Part shown: positions 51,101-52,294 of the stretch, one piece after another
How the letters are laid out: each line of letters opens with the position of its first letter
Numbering within the stretch: position 1 is the first letter of the stretch
From: Ypsolopha sequella
Taxonomy: Eukaryota; Arthropoda; Insecta; Lepidoptera; Ypsolophidae
Reading direction: 5' to 3'
Length of the DNA stretch: 64,000 bases
Assembly (NCBI GenBank): GCA_934047225.1
Contig: OW204012.1
Location: 10,292,001 to 10,356,000 of the forward strand
Program-made: the position numbers and the translations under genes
Notes under the pieces: generated by a model
Database searches by the model: none
What the model saw: only the letters and a program-made list of their open reading frames with translations
Told to the model about the DNA's origin: nothing

Positions 51101-52294
51101 ATTTTATTTGTTAAAAATATTTTGTTTTAATATGCTAAATTGTCCAAACGCGAGAGCATGTTTGGCGAAATGGACCCTTAAGTATCGATATAAAAACGTT
51201 TGGCTGGAATAATTTGGTTTTTAAGTTGGAGATGTCATATCTAACAAAGATTTTTCATAACGCTATTTCAAGGTCTAATTTATTATACAGGGTGGCGGTG
51301 TAGCTCATACCTTGTCCCAGCACAGTCATGTTGCCATCACCAGCTCTGACCCACAGTGTGTAGCAGGTGGCGCGGGGCTCTGTGCACTGTTCCAGTTGCA
51401 CCCTCTCTCCTGACGGCAGGATGCTCTCCGTGATGTGGCCTGGGGCATCTGGAATGTGAGATTCAGTGTTTATATGGTATTCAGCACTCCATTCACCTCT
51501 CAGTATTATGGTACTTATTTAAAAAAAAACGATTGTTCCGACATATATGGCTTGTCAAGAGCAAGGCCGAGCAGGCAATGGAATGCTCTTCGAATGTGTA
51601 ATTCGGCCGCAATTCGTAACGAGTTTAGAAACCCTGCTTTTAGTGTTTTCATCAACTCTCGCCGAACTAACTTAAACATAGTAAAAACAAAACACTAACC
51701 ATGCTCATTTTCAACCATTTGCTGAGTGTTGCTGTCATCATCATAAGATGGTGTCACACTGAGAGCAACACTATGAATCTTGTACAAACATGAAATAGTT
51801 GGTCCGATAGTTGTAGGTGGATCTTTCACTACCATAGCGGATTTTATTTGGAACTTCTTCAACTCATTTTTTAATTCATTTTTACCCATATTAACTTTAG
51901 TTGAAGGCCCTTTATCAAGAGAACCAATCATATTGTTTCCAATACTATCAGATGTAAATTGGCTTGAAATTGGTGTATCCACAGAATTATCAATGAATTC
52001 ATTTGAATTTAGAACATCTTCCACACTTCTTTTGTGAATAGTTTTTGGTTGATCTTGTGTTAGCGGCCAGTCACTGTTTACATTCTGCAAGGAGCTTTGC
52101 CATTGTATTGGTCTTCTGTGGTGATATTTTGTGAAAGTTCTCACAAAATGAATGGGTTTGGGTTGATGGATGCTGTTTTTGGACTCTTGAGTCTCATGGG
52201 GGCGAGACGTTAGGACTTTAGCCGTAAATATCAGTAGAAATAACACCATACATTTTATGATCGGTGTCACTCTATGAGCTATTATTTCTTCCAT
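1434..52294 (-). CDS. wit: BMP type II receptor, wishful thinking/BMPR2 class (complete 13-exon model)
   Basis: Transmembrane serine/threonine kinase receptor that binds BMP ligands and phosphorylates type I receptors at the plasma membrane. The thirteen exons have lengths 595, 138, 111, 204, 81, 150, 174, 137, 148, 74, 122, 104 and 1724 nt. They sum to 3762 nt (1253 residues plus stop) with matching phases throughout. Visible domains: N-terminal hydrophobic signal; cysteine-rich ectodomain about 169-281 ending [13 protein letters not shown]; membrane segment about 308-326; kinase about 369-660 with GSGKFGSVW, Lys397 in [12 protein letters not shown] (Asp495, Asn500), DLG at 513-515 and APE at 538-540. 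The tail of more than 500 residues carries GRNPCLERN and RVKTP, shared with BMPR2/Wit, which argues against Punt (short tail). Met1 is at 52294; Met16 at 52249 would place the signal peptide at the very N terminus and is an alternative start. UTR exons are not resolved. Confidence 0.93.
3285..3600. other. GC-rich, CpG-rich island inside the last intron
   Basis: Between exons 13 and 12 the composition changes sharply to GC-rich with many CpG. On the plus strand it holds a 48-codon frame from ATG 3451 to TGA about 3597, with a donor-like GGCGTAAGA inside. I do not recognise the peptide. It could be an antisense first exon or a transposon fragment. Confidence 0.35.
3844..3947 (-). CDS. wit: Receptor exon 12: end of kinase domain
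   Basis: The acceptor TTTTCGCAG and donor G|GTAAACG flank 104 nt. It completes the split Arg codon and reads [14 protein letters not shown], the last kinase helix, equivalent to ARLTAQCAEERMAEL in BMPR2. It ends in phase 1, which fits exon 13. Confidence 0.92.
4252..4512. mobile_element. MITE family A, copy 1 (TIR TACAAGGTGACTTTTTGATC)
   Basis: Inverted ends at 4252-4315 and about 4450-4512 enclose a palindromic core with two inverted AATTTC-rich segments. Further copies are at 43042-43312 and, more diverged, 56125-56499 and 62775-63171. Confidence 0.8.
4510..4814. mobile_element. Non-autonomous TIR element, ends TATAAAAACGGCTCAC
   Basis: The 16-bp left end is matched by GTGAGCCGTTTTTATA at 4799-4814. 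It abuts MITE A, sharing the TA. The interior is GC-rich and has a minus-strand open frame of about 96 codons that I do not recognise. Confidence 0.7.
4887..4975. repeat. Three spaced GAATC...GATTC palindromic repeats
   Basis: Three imperfect copies start at 4887, 4918 and 4950. Each begins GAATC and ends GATTC with a conserved GA(G/A)C...AG(C/T)GA core, spaced 31-32 bp. Confidence 0.6.
5402..5762 (+). mobile_element. RTE-related retroposon, copy 1 (GATG tail)
   Basis: About 360 bp ending in TTATGTCCAGCAGTGGACGA and a (GATG)n tail, the typical 3' end of lepidopteran RTE-type retroposons. Copies in the same orientation are at 15699, 40666 and 43942. Confidence 0.85.
6270..6662 (-). pseudogene. 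5'-truncated non-LTR retrotransposon, C-terminus of ORF2
   Basis: Read on the minus strand, 6345-6500 gives [19 protein letters not shown], the LWNSLP signature near the C terminus of CR1/Jockey-type reverse transcriptase ORFs. Upstream residues ([13 protein letters not shown]) fit the same protein but need frame changes. Only the tail of the element is present. Confidence 0.75.
6672..6728. mobile_element. Left part of an older dispersed repeat split by the Bel/Pao insertion
   Basis: AGCGACCCGCCCCGGCTTCG starts a repeat common in Lepidoptera. It resumes at 14567 after the Bel/Pao element. The 5-bp CTAAA at 6724-6728 is the left target-site duplication. Confidence 0.75.
6729..7004 (-). repeat. 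Bel/Pao 3' LTR
   Basis: 276 bp, nearly identical to 14286-14561. Confidence 0.93.
7084..8751 (-). CDS. Envelope-like fusion protein, main part (Bel/Pao env)
   Basis: Open frame of 555 codons. A basic cleavage-type site (SKRKKR, about 8681-8698) is followed at once by [15 protein letters not shown]. This layout resembles the furin site plus fusion peptide of baculovirus F-like insect envelope proteins. A long heptad-rich segment follows. Near residues 449-469 there is a hydrophobic membrane anchor, then a Cys/Lys-rich cytoplasmic tail. The frame is continuous with the preceding pol/env frame except for one UAG at 8767-8769. The displayed Met is a GTG codon at 8749-8751, so the true start is further upstream. 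Env-bearing Bel/Pao elements are known; function here is inferred. Confidence 0.8.
   Translation of the reverse strand: MELLKYYNTVLLTPHKHLSKRKKRGLVDGVGYLANNLFGILDQRFADKYQQDIKAIQTNENFLLALIKNQTSIAELENNALKRSEENIQRQFKLIDHFMQLTNSNFAKIESEMEIVMASNYFNSASFAAYLLINNLKTIQEMLYNTLTDVYKGHIDIHLLSPVVLIEQLNEISGSLPRTLSLPVEDVRGDLKELYKLISVKARVTANYFLFEIHIPLISDENYNYYRAIPLPVKTEIGAAVVQTNSNFIAVNFEKNTYISLTENELKLCSQQKSDSYLCDMNLPVFNLHNNEAPCEAKLLSHQTSLPCDMQNIPCKDAWIKLRAPNSWLIICCDRCSLRTICDKDITPYTMNTSGIITLEPGCILQSKDSSIYSHNQYRSKVNMKMVNELTIPTMNSSINKIVNITNYYSTQKHLLGSLQTEEIERRLTYQKEREVNLPSTLSTHDIQQDVICYTLLGGAAALIIWSIYKRCCLNRCKKRDRRDVTTTQHDENIELRTVRHSTCGQTERAKSRAHPQTQPPQQEPGDSSEPSLPQPRPRMDITRTQADNIAFDFN
8767..10125 (-). CDS. Bel/Pao integrase plus env N-terminal part (frame 2)
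   Basis: Contains the DDE integrase core: [16 protein letters not shown] and [18 protein letters not shown] supply the catalytic Asp, Asp and Glu positions. A DUF5641-type domain follows ([17 protein letters not shown]). The same frame then runs into a hydrophobic signal-like segment at about 9005-9060 and an env-like ectodomain part, ending at UAG 8767. The H2C2 zinc-binding part of integrase ([11 protein letters not shown]) lies just upstream in this frame, to about 10320, so this is the continuation of gag-pol after a frameshift. The Met at 10125 is unlikely to be a real start. Confidence 0.85.
   Translation of the reverse strand: MGDLPQLRTTPSRPFTHTGVDYTGNLNVKLNKGRGVKTSKAYIAIFVCMATKAVHIELASDLSTETFIAAFQRMCARRGTPKHMYSDCGTNFIGASKMLRKEFEEFKQLLTPEFFTEIANMEVEWHFNAPAWPNGGGGLWEAAVKSMKHHLKRVLGEQKLTFEDLTTLLAKIEACMNSRPLCPITEDPEEFYNYLTPGHFLTGSPTMTLPLSDYNDVRNLTLRRRWQQTEHMLQQFWKSWSNEYLTQLQVRSKWNKAIKNIQKDDIVLIKDNNLPPGKWAMGRVLELHPGIDGYVRVTTVKTQTGVIKRPIVKLVPLPVDSKPEASDCGSKTTQREETTQQTNSTTKCSRQKITSKKTFPTILATLLAMFTFITGSQSSIIKSSAQITNFEPERPIYYDRMGKLQLIHDDWTLLMYYNLTNYWDGVRRIEGYLNGVNDLCEKTDPRYCKTTL
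10187..13972 (-). CDS. Bel/Pao gag-pol polyprotein, frame 1
   Basis: 1261 codons starting [10 protein letters not shown]. The DUF1759 gag domain lies about 210-360 ([20 protein letters not shown]). Zinc knuckles about 435-498 follow (CPFCNNNH..., CKNC..., CKEC). The A17-type aspartic protease has its active site at [13 protein letters not shown] near residue 560. Reverse transcriptase is about 830-1000, with [12 protein letters not shown] and [10 protein letters not shown] (catalytic YVDD near 963-966). Past about residue 1235 (near 10320) the reading no longer matches Bel/Pao while another frame does, so a small indel shifts the frame before the integrase zinc domain. Confidence 0.92.
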   Translation of the reverse strand: MEALPLQSTCFENIKSLCNNYKKDSVSRKSENYLTKRLETLENFWDNFKSRHEVLEQEIEDKTINYFQDDVYNRTKIMYEATKADIVYLLASLRKPKEVKFDLTGIVEEGCSNNLTQLLSKQECNFKALDRAMSKIDINTTREKWELEDHLTILKSKWDKIDSLHWELEAQLNGSNETYYDVFVNIEGKYDAMKKTLNDKIWSTIHYQRSAPRIEVPEFSWNYQQWISFKDLFVETIHNNPTINDAQKMQHLKTKLRGEAAKLVQHLTISTDNYHGCWEILNQRYDNRRLQFTSYMNAMLQQPVIQQPEAYNLKKLHDITTECLNGLSNISLNTSSWDPIIVHLMAQKLDSRTYQEYIKELPDQRALPNLQNFLYFLESKFMAYETIKNPKREVFSQNQKPTSFNSAAKSHWAKKPNFDFKKTQSRTYHATYGQCPFCNNNHVLMQCPKFIDLDPVQRNNTVAKLHICKNCLFSHGNEVCTSAKTCKECSMKHHTLLHKTFNKVGHNNGKEWVKRPIPISNNQQSSNHLSTEDMGVLLATAQIQIKSGNGTYVTLHALVDQGSEVSLVSESTAQLLKLPRKKLNATISGVGSAAGNCKGSLELTCKSINSDFTFKTQALILKKLTNSLPHSTFEKVNWPHLENLKLADPDYNVSRPVDLLLGADVYSEIIMDGVLKGKQQSPIAQQTRLGWILCGKHKTFNCHITLLNLNELTKFWENEDISPNKDDISEDDQCEEHYKTTAKRNQEGEYIVKMPLCSDFEEKLGKSKSIAVSQFLQLEKRLERNKKLALMYKEFMREYLELGHMKLSSPATCSVECYLPHHGVLRQSSTTTKLRVVYNGTQKTTSGSCLNSVLKKGPNLQQDIQALILKWRSYKYAFTADIEKMYRCIWISENQQSLQKIIWRNTPTESLREYQLCTVTYGTKCAPWLAMRTLRQLALDDGDKYPALKNSTTAAEVLQNDFYVDDLVSGANSIEKAKHIQMSLISLLKGGGMNLRKWASNHPTLLEDLTEDQISKQNVFDFKHEESMKTLGLGWNPVTDTFTFNWNLDENFTSKLTNFNLWWQGPEFLQNIGRQEEPSNLECLYTTNIESSKEIVTALTINQNKDFIIELLNKYSSLSRVTRVTTWILRFIANSRDKKKSDTNYLTTSELTAANELIIKTVQLNEFPREFKQLTKNETLTKQSSIYKLNPYLDKKGIIRVGGRLRNSSLPSEMKNPIISKWETHSTNDTSSTSIHFTWRSATDTIPHPTAILDCWREQSC
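14286..14561 (-). repeat. Bel/Pao 5' LTR
   Basis: 276-bp LTR at the transcript start of the element. The neighbouring minus-strand bases at about 14269-14280 form the tRNA-Tyr-type primer site. Confidence 0.93.
14567..15155. mobile_element. Right part of the dispersed repeat interrupted by Bel/Pao
   Basis: Continues the repeat begun at 6672, with TATACTACAGAAATTTATAG directly after the duplicated CTAAA. It ends with GACTTTGTTTTATACTATG, an end common to many lepidopteran repeat copies. It stops right at the partial exon 11 copy. Confidence 0.7.
15157..15255 (-). pseudogene. Partial, diverged copy of receptor exon 11
   Basis: On the minus strand this reads [19 protein letters not shown] and on to DTCDE, then departs from exon 11 before the CWDHDAEAR block. 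The acceptor is lost and there is no donor at the equivalent place. It is about 85% identical to 15535-15640, so it is a local duplication fragment. Confidence 0.8.
15294..15425. repeat. Palindromic foldback between exon 11 and its partial copy
   Basis: The arm AGCGAAAACAGGCGCACGCA...CGATCTCGG at 15294-15344 is repeated inverted at 15376-15425. Confidence 0.75.
15525..15646 (-). CDS. wit: Receptor exon 11: kinase C-lobe
   Basis: The acceptor TTCTTTCCAG and donor AG|GTGAGC bound 122 nt. It encodes [10 protein letters not shown]...[13 protein letters not shown], equivalent to LVSREKQRP...IEDCWDQDAEAR of BMPR2. It enters in phase 0 and leaves in phase 2, matching exons 10 and 12. Confidence 0.93.
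15699..16042 (+). mobile_element. RTE-related retroposon, copy 2
   Basis: Starts 53 bp upstream of the exon 11 acceptor (in transcript terms). Diverged, with a small deletion near 15970-16010. Confidence 0.8.
16043..16628. other. Intron sequence without recognised feature
   Basis: AT-rich with poly-A runs. I see no coding or repeat signature beyond simple sequence. Confidence 0.4.
16629..16702 (-). CDS. wit: Receptor exon 10: kinase, short 74-nt exon
   Basis: The acceptor TGTCCCCTGCAG and donor CAG|GTAATT flank 74 nt encoding [20 protein letters not shown]...SQMQ. This is the VPPF..PF...G..PTFEQMQ segment of type II receptors. It enters in phase 1 and leaves in phase 0, which fits exons 9 and 11 exactly. 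Confidence 0.9.
16747..17191. mobile_element. Palindromic LTR pair joined through the 3' half of tRNA-Trp
   Basis: Two 196-bp arms (16747-16942 and 16996-17191) are inverted copies that differ by about one base. Both outer ends read TGTAGAGTCATGAG inward, and TTCC is duplicated on each side (16743-16746, 17192-17195). Beside the left arm lies the 14-nt primer site TGGTGACCCCGACG (16943-16956). It is followed by 40 nt (16956-16995) that match tRNA-Trp from just after the anticodon to the 3' CCA, with one mismatch in the T loop. The CCA is joined directly to the right arm, as in a tRNA-primed cDNA. Open frames in both arms are by-products. Confidence 0.85.
17226..17650 (+). mobile_element. MITE family B, copy 1
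   Basis: Shares an internal inverted TGACGTCACTTGAGAA / TTCTCAAGTGACGTCA pair and a GTCTGTCTCTGTCTGTCTAC tract with copies at about 33300-33690 (minus), 37037-37324 (plus, cut) and 58065-58455 (minus). Confidence 0.75.
17744..18165 (+). mobile_element. Inverted-repeat element carrying a tRNA-like pol III head, copy 1
   Basis: GATCAATCAGAAACAAACCC near 17820 is repeated inverted at about 18139-18161. Between them, 18048-18120 folds as a tRNA: acceptor, D arm GCGC/GCGC, anticodon arm CTTGT-CTTGATA-ACAAG with apparent anticodon TGA, and a T arm with loop CTCGAAT. A-box-like TGGCGCAATTGG and B-box-like GGCTCGAATCC fit a tRNA-derived SINE. The second copy, at 21853-22163, has the core inverted relative to the left flank. 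Confidence 0.7.
18048..18120 (+). repeat. tRNA-like segment (tRNA-derived, not an independent gene)
   Basis: Cloverleaf-compatible, with acceptor CCTCGGT/CCCGGGG, but it has T-stem and acceptor mismatches. It is repeated on the opposite strand within 21957-22030. Its place inside a repeat argues for a SINE head rather than a functional tRNA. Confidence 0.65.
18221..18925. mobile_element. Non-autonomous hAT element, 705 bp
   Basis: Ends CAGTGGCGTGC and GCACGCCACTG with a perfect 8-bp duplication GCGACCCT (18213-18220, 18926-18933). A truncated inverted copy is at 60012-60420. Internal open frames look non-coding. Confidence 0.9.
19407..19867 (-). pseudogene. Three extra tandem copies of receptor exon 9
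   Basis: Repeat units start at 19407 (133 bp, lacking about 31 bp), 19540 and 19704 (164 bp each) and continue into the genuine exon at 19868. Each copy keeps the YLAPEALE...[12 protein letters not shown] coding stretch and the GT at its end. The true acceptor is replaced by AT-rich sequence (TAATATATAACTCTGTG). I see no usable AG with a pyrimidine tract in phase, so they are probably not exons. Confidence 0.85.
19871..20018 (-). CDS. wit: Receptor exon 9: activation segment and APE motif
   Basis: The acceptor CATCTCTCAG precedes [20 protein letters not shown], then [14 protein letters not shown]. This matches GT.RYMAPE.LEGA.NL...[11 protein letters not shown] of BMPR2/Wit. The donor CAAG|GTCATA is weak but gives phase 1 into exon 10 (GAVPPY). 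It is the only copy of the four with a good acceptor. Confidence 0.9.
20289..20737. mobile_element. Two tandem copies of a foldback MITE
   Basis: Copies at about 20289-20508 and 20517-20737. Each begins TATCTTTAGTTGCC and ends with the inverse, and each has inner inverted TATCATCAAAAA(C/T)ATAGATA arms. Confidence 0.8.
20748..20976. mobile_element. Long-TIR foldback element
   Basis: The arms 20748-20842 and about 20884-20976 are near-perfect inverted repeats. A fragment with the same GACAGAGA(T/C)GACGCTCTACGAAG segment is at 39020-39055. Confidence 0.85.
21245..21565. mobile_element. TIR element with GTTACGTAAC-type motifs
   Basis: Contains repeated GCGTTACG/CGTTACGTAAC blocks, runs of G and the end TTAATTTGTGAATGACCCCT, a common insect MITE end. 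The 96-codon frame across it is not gene-like. Confidence 0.6.
21680..22391. mobile_element. piggyBac-like MITE split by the tRNA-bearing element
   Basis: Starts at TTAA with TTAAGGGGCTCCACAATGC and ends GCATTGTGCAGCCCCT. It matches the intact 38586-39012 copy in reverse, but is interrupted at about 21853-22163. Its right end lies about 12 bp downstream of the exon 8 donor (transcript sense). Confidence 0.85.
21853..22163 (-). mobile_element. tRNA-bearing inverted-repeat element, copy 2 (nested)
   Basis: Same flank and core as 17744-18165, but the tRNA-like core is on the minus strand while the GATTATGTTTATTTT flank stays on the plus strand. AAAAAAGATT flanks it on both sides. Confidence 0.7.
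22403..22539 (-). CDS. wit: Receptor exon 8: kinase catalytic loop and DLG motif
   Basis: The acceptor ATTTTCCAG and donor GAG|GTGAGA bound 137 nt. It encodes [13 protein letters not shown] (catalytic Asp495, Asn500) and [14 protein letters not shown]. The metal-binding triad is DLG, whereas BMPR2 has DFG. It enters in phase 1 and leaves in phase 0. Confidence 0.93.
22550..22897. repeat. 25-bp minisatellite touching the exon 8 acceptor
   Basis: About 13-14 units of CCGGCCTAACTAAAAATGTGATATA with few changes. The unit nearest exon 8 has become the acceptor region: GGTATGTCACATTTTCCAG on the minus strand corresponds to GGTATATCACATTTTTAG of the repeat. Confidence 0.93.
22910..24098 (+). pseudogene. 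5'-truncated non-LTR retrotransposon with reverse transcriptase frame
   Basis: From 22998 a 307-codon frame holds [12 protein letters not shown], the FADD catalytic motif of a Jockey/CR1-type reverse transcriptase, followed by [15 protein letters not shown] and [14 protein letters not shown] typical of the thumb region. The upstream part of the domain is missing; homology starts abruptly after the minisatellite. The 3' end has polyadenylation-type AATAAATA and then a CTTT repeat. The displayed start is internal, so this is a fragment. Confidence 0.85.
24099..24121. repeat. (CTTT)n microsatellite at the LINE tail
   Basis: Five to six tandem TTTC units end the LINE copy. Confidence 0.8.
24325..24482 (-). 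pseudogene. RTE-type LINE ORF fragment
   Basis: The minus strand reads [20 protein letters not shown] then [12 protein letters not shown], typical of the C-terminal part of insect RTE ORFs, followed by a stop. Confidence 0.65.
24483..25155. mobile_element. Lepidopteran GGAACCC/GGCCGG repeat, copy 1
   Basis: Begins TTTTAGGGTTCCATAGTC and ends AGTCCGACCCGCACTCGGCC followed by poly-T. It contains an inverted ACAGATCGCGCCAAACTT / AAGTTTGGCGCGATCTGT pair. Related copies lie near 27400, 33694, 35665, 36740 and 60425. Confidence 0.75.
25278..25822. mobile_element. DNA transposon remnant with 40-bp TIRs
   Basis: ACTAAAGTAAGGCCAACGAG...GTAAACA at 25278-25319 is repeated inverted at about 25778-25822. 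Just inside, the minus strand reads the acidic [18 protein letters not shown] followed by stop (about 25385-25440), probably the C-terminal end of the lost transposase. Confidence 0.75.
25831..26156. mobile_element. hAT MITE, 326 bp, beside exon 7
   Basis: Ends CAGCGTTTCTTAACC and GGTTAAGAAACGCTG with imperfect 8-bp flanks GTCTAGAA / GTCTTAAA. The right duplication (26157-26164) lies 6 bp from the exon 7 donor. Confidence 0.88.
26172..26345 (-). CDS. wit: Receptor exon 7: kinase N-lobe to helix E
   Basis: The acceptor CACTTCCAG and donor TCTA|GTAAGT bound 174 nt in phase 1/1. It encodes [20 protein letters not shown] and [15 protein letters not shown], the hinge and helix-E region of type II receptor kinases. 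Confidence 0.92.
26346..27040. other. Start of the 12-kb intron between exons 7 and 6
   Basis: AT-rich. GCAATGAGCGTTTTTCTCGT near 26731 and AAAACGCTCATTGTCAG near 26950 form an inverted pair, and AGGAGGTAATTTTCAAAAGTGG near 26398 pairs with CCACTTTTGAAAATTACCTCC near 26980. This is probably another foldback element of about 600 bp. No coding. Confidence 0.6.
27047..27395. mobile_element. Dispersed insect repeat (CTAGCTGCTGCCCGCGACTT type)
   Basis: The opening ACTAGCTGCTGCCCGCGACTTCG matches a repeat common in many insects. It ends near CAGACAGACGTAGCTAGC. Class not assigned. Confidence 0.6.
27398..28022. mobile_element. GGAACCC/GGCCGG repeat, copy 2, as a foldback
   Basis: Left part (27398-27470) and right part (27945-28020) are inverted copies, including AACCAGCCAAGTGAAAGTC and its near complement. 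Confidence 0.7.
28589..29238. mobile_element. Non-autonomous hAT element, 650 bp
   Basis: Ends CAGGTGTCGGCAACC and GGTTGCCGATCCCTG with a perfect 8-bp duplication CTCTATAT (28581-28588, 29239-29246). GCGGCCC-rich subterminal repeats are typical of one hAT subgroup. No transposase frame. Confidence 0.92.
29631..31730. repeat. Satellite-like array, 28 units of exactly 75 bp
   Basis: Each unit starts CTGACCGCGATCACCACCCA (first unit CCGACC) and ends ATAAGTACC(A/G)AA. Units are nearly identical; only four positions vary (CAGCTATG/CACCTATG, AATTTAAT/AATTGAAT, ATAAGTA/ATTAGTA, CCAAA/CCGAA). The array lies wholly within the intron between exons 7 and 6. Confidence 0.97.
31868..32026. mobile_element. 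Foldback MITE
   Basis: CTACCGCGTAATTCTCATTT pairs with AAATGAGAATTACGCGGTAG, enclosing about 100 bp. The small open frame across it is a by-product. Confidence 0.8.
32949..33113. mobile_element. Foldback MITE
   Basis: CCTAAGCATGAAAACATCTC...GCGTTTGAAAC is repeated inverted at the right end (GTTTGAAACGCAACTATACG...). Confidence 0.8.
33411..37324. repeat. Large inverted repeat, 1.4-kb arms, 1.1-kb spacer
   Basis: The left arm 33411-34814 (1404 bp) is repeated inverted at 35920-37324 (1405 bp) with scattered differences; the spacer is 34815-35919. Each arm contains part of MITE B, a complete GGAACCC/GGCCGG repeat copy (33694-33998 and 36740-37038), a unique-looking middle stretch and part of a second repeat copy. 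No transposase-like frame is seen. Confidence 0.9.
37325..37745. repeat. About three tandem units of roughly 125 bp
   Basis: Units begin TTCTA(C/T)GGTGA(C/T)GAAGCCA near 37325, 37457 and 37580, with GTTATGTGCT(G/C)T(C/G)ATCCGTTGAGGAG near the unit ends. They are diverged. The array abuts the right end of the large inverted repeat. Confidence 0.75.
38372..38521 (-). CDS. wit: Receptor exon 6: glycine loop and catalytic lysine
   Basis: The acceptor GTCATTTCAG and donor TATG|GTGAGT bound 150 nt in phase 1/1. It encodes [20 protein letters not shown] (Lys397) and [20 protein letters not shown], with the helix-C glutamate in KERE. Confidence 0.93.
38586..39012. mobile_element. piggyBac-like MITE, intact copy
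   Basis: TTAA at both ends (38586-38589 and 39009-39012), terminal TTAAGGGGCT(G/C)CAC(T/A)ATGC inverted repeats, 427 bp. The exon 6 acceptor is about 65 bp away. Confidence 0.88.
39400..39790 (-). pseudogene. LINE ORF2 C-terminal fragment
   Basis: Minus-strand reads such as [40 protein letters not shown] and [20 protein letters not shown] match the C-terminal part of non-LTR retrotransposon ORFs common in insects. They are in two frames, so the copy is broken. Confidence 0.75.
39795..40245 (+). mobile_element. Dispersed repeat, copy 1 (inverted copy at 61915-62450)
   Basis: Shares more than 400 bp with 61915-62450 in the opposite orientation, including a CAAGTGGCCAGTATTATTTT inverted motif and GAGGCCCTTGGCTTCGCCTC. 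Confidence 0.8.
40666..41036 (+). mobile_element. RTE-related retroposon, copy 3, ending 12 bp from exon 5
   Basis: Nearly identical to copy 1. The GATG/TAGA tail ends at about 41036 and the exon 5 donor is at 41048-41047. Confidence 0.9.
41049..41129 (-). CDS. wit: Receptor exon 5: juxtamembrane to kinase start
   Basis: The acceptor TTATTTCAG and donor ATTG|GTACGT bound 81 nt in phase 1/1. It encodes [14 protein letters not shown], leading into the glycine loop in exon 6. Confidence 0.9.
41445..41655. mobile_element. Palindromic foldback element
   Basis: ATATTGGACACGTACTTTTC pairs with the right end. The centre has two inverted copies of GCGTGACGTCAC around GTACACCTTTTTACCTAGG. The flanking 41655-41790 resembles the inner element at 50715-50905. 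Confidence 0.75.
42725..42928 (-). CDS. wit: Receptor exon 4: transmembrane segment
   Basis: The acceptor ATCTTTTCGCAG and donor AAAG|GTGAGT bound 204 nt in phase 1/1. Hydrophobic [19 protein letters not shown] (residues 308-326) is followed by KKMYC, a basic and cysteine stop-transfer sequence. Confidence 0.92.
43042..43312. mobile_element. MITE family A, copy 2
   Basis: Ends TATACAAGGTGACTTTTTGA and the inverse; about 85-90% like 4252-4512. Confidence 0.85.
43942..44302 (+). mobile_element. RTE-related retroposon, copy 4
   Basis: Same sequence as the copies at 5402 and 40666, with a (GATG)n tail. Confidence 0.88.
44902..45012 (-). CDS. wit: Receptor exon 3: second half of ligand-binding domain
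   Basis: The acceptor CTATTCCCAG and donor TTTT|GTAAGT bound 111 nt in phase 1/1. It encodes [13 protein letters not shown] and [14 protein letters not shown], the conserved cysteine pattern ending the type II receptor ectodomain. Confidence 0.94.
45285..45380 (+). pseudogene. LINE ORF2 C-terminal scrap
   Basis: Reads [20 protein letters not shown] then LVKQHSL and stop, the C-terminal LWN.LP signature of CR1/Jockey-type elements. Confidence 0.65.
45544..47943 (-). mobile_element. 2.4-kb TIR transposon with THAP-domain gene remnant
   Basis: CAGTGGCATGCACAGAACTT...GGTCAAGAAC at the left is repeated inverted at the right (TIR about 52 bp). Flanks CCGCCTCT and GCGCCTCT suggest an imperfect 8-bp duplication of hAT or P type. 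The interior carries THAP exons on the minus strand. Confidence 0.8.
46807..47348 (-). pseudogene. THAP zinc-finger domain, two exons, with premature stop
   Basis: Exon one (about 47348-47266) begins [18 protein letters not shown] and ends SFHR at a GTGAGT donor. Exon two starts after TTACAG near 46982: [15 protein letters not shown], then after an in-frame TGA come [12 protein letters not shown] and [12 protein letters not shown]. The C..C and C..H pairs and the SFHRFP core are THAP hallmarks. THAP domains in transposases bind the element ends. The TGA makes this copy inactive unless it is a sequence error. Confidence 0.8.
48213..48420. repeat. Dispersed repeat, copy 2
   Basis: Nearly identical to 1075-1277. 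Confidence 0.75.
48425..48553 (+). pseudogene. Retroelement ORF C-terminal scrap
   Basis: Reads [20 protein letters not shown] then [14 protein letters not shown] and stop, matching the widespread F..R....WN.LP...V......FK..LD retrotransposon C terminus. Confidence 0.65.
48885..49300 (-). pseudogene. Retrotransposon ORF C-terminal fragment
   Basis: The minus strand reads [20 protein letters not shown] and, further on, [20 protein letters not shown] then [12 protein letters not shown]. Both blocks belong to the same retrotransposon-encoded protein family seen in many animals. Frames differ slightly between blocks. Confidence 0.7.
50196..51181. mobile_element. Foldback element with about 200-bp TIRs and a nested MITE
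   Basis: TTAAGGGTCCGTTTCGCCAA at 50196 pairs with the inverse at 51181, and the arms extend to about 50400 and 50985. A second palindrome (50667-50940) with TATACAAGGTGTAACA ends sits in the centre. Confidence 0.85.
51311..51448 (-). CDS. wit: Receptor exon 2: first half of ligand-binding domain
   Basis: The acceptor CACATTCCAG and donor CAAG|GTATGA bound 138 nt in phase 1/1. It encodes [20 protein letters not shown], with a probable N-glycosylation site NMT. It matches STCYGLW.....G....V.QGCW of BMPR2. Confidence 0.93.
51540..51698 (+). pseudogene. Possible LINE ORF C-terminal scrap against the exon 1 donor
   Basis: [20 protein letters not shown] then [10 protein letters not shown] resembles the W N.L......R....F..F.. 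end of non-LTR ORFs. It stops at the exon 1 splice donor of the opposite strand. Confidence 0.4.
51700..52294 (-). CDS. wit: Receptor exon 1: signal peptide and N-terminal ectodomain
   Basis: ATG at 52294; 198 codons plus one base, donor CATG|GTTAGT. A hydrophobic stretch [15 protein letters not shown] (residues 16-30) is the signal peptide. About 130 poorly conserved Ser/Asn/Thr-rich residues follow, including a basic IHKRSVED site that could be cleaved. The first ectodomain cysteine (Cys169, [10 protein letters not shown]) is near the end. Confidence 0.88.
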
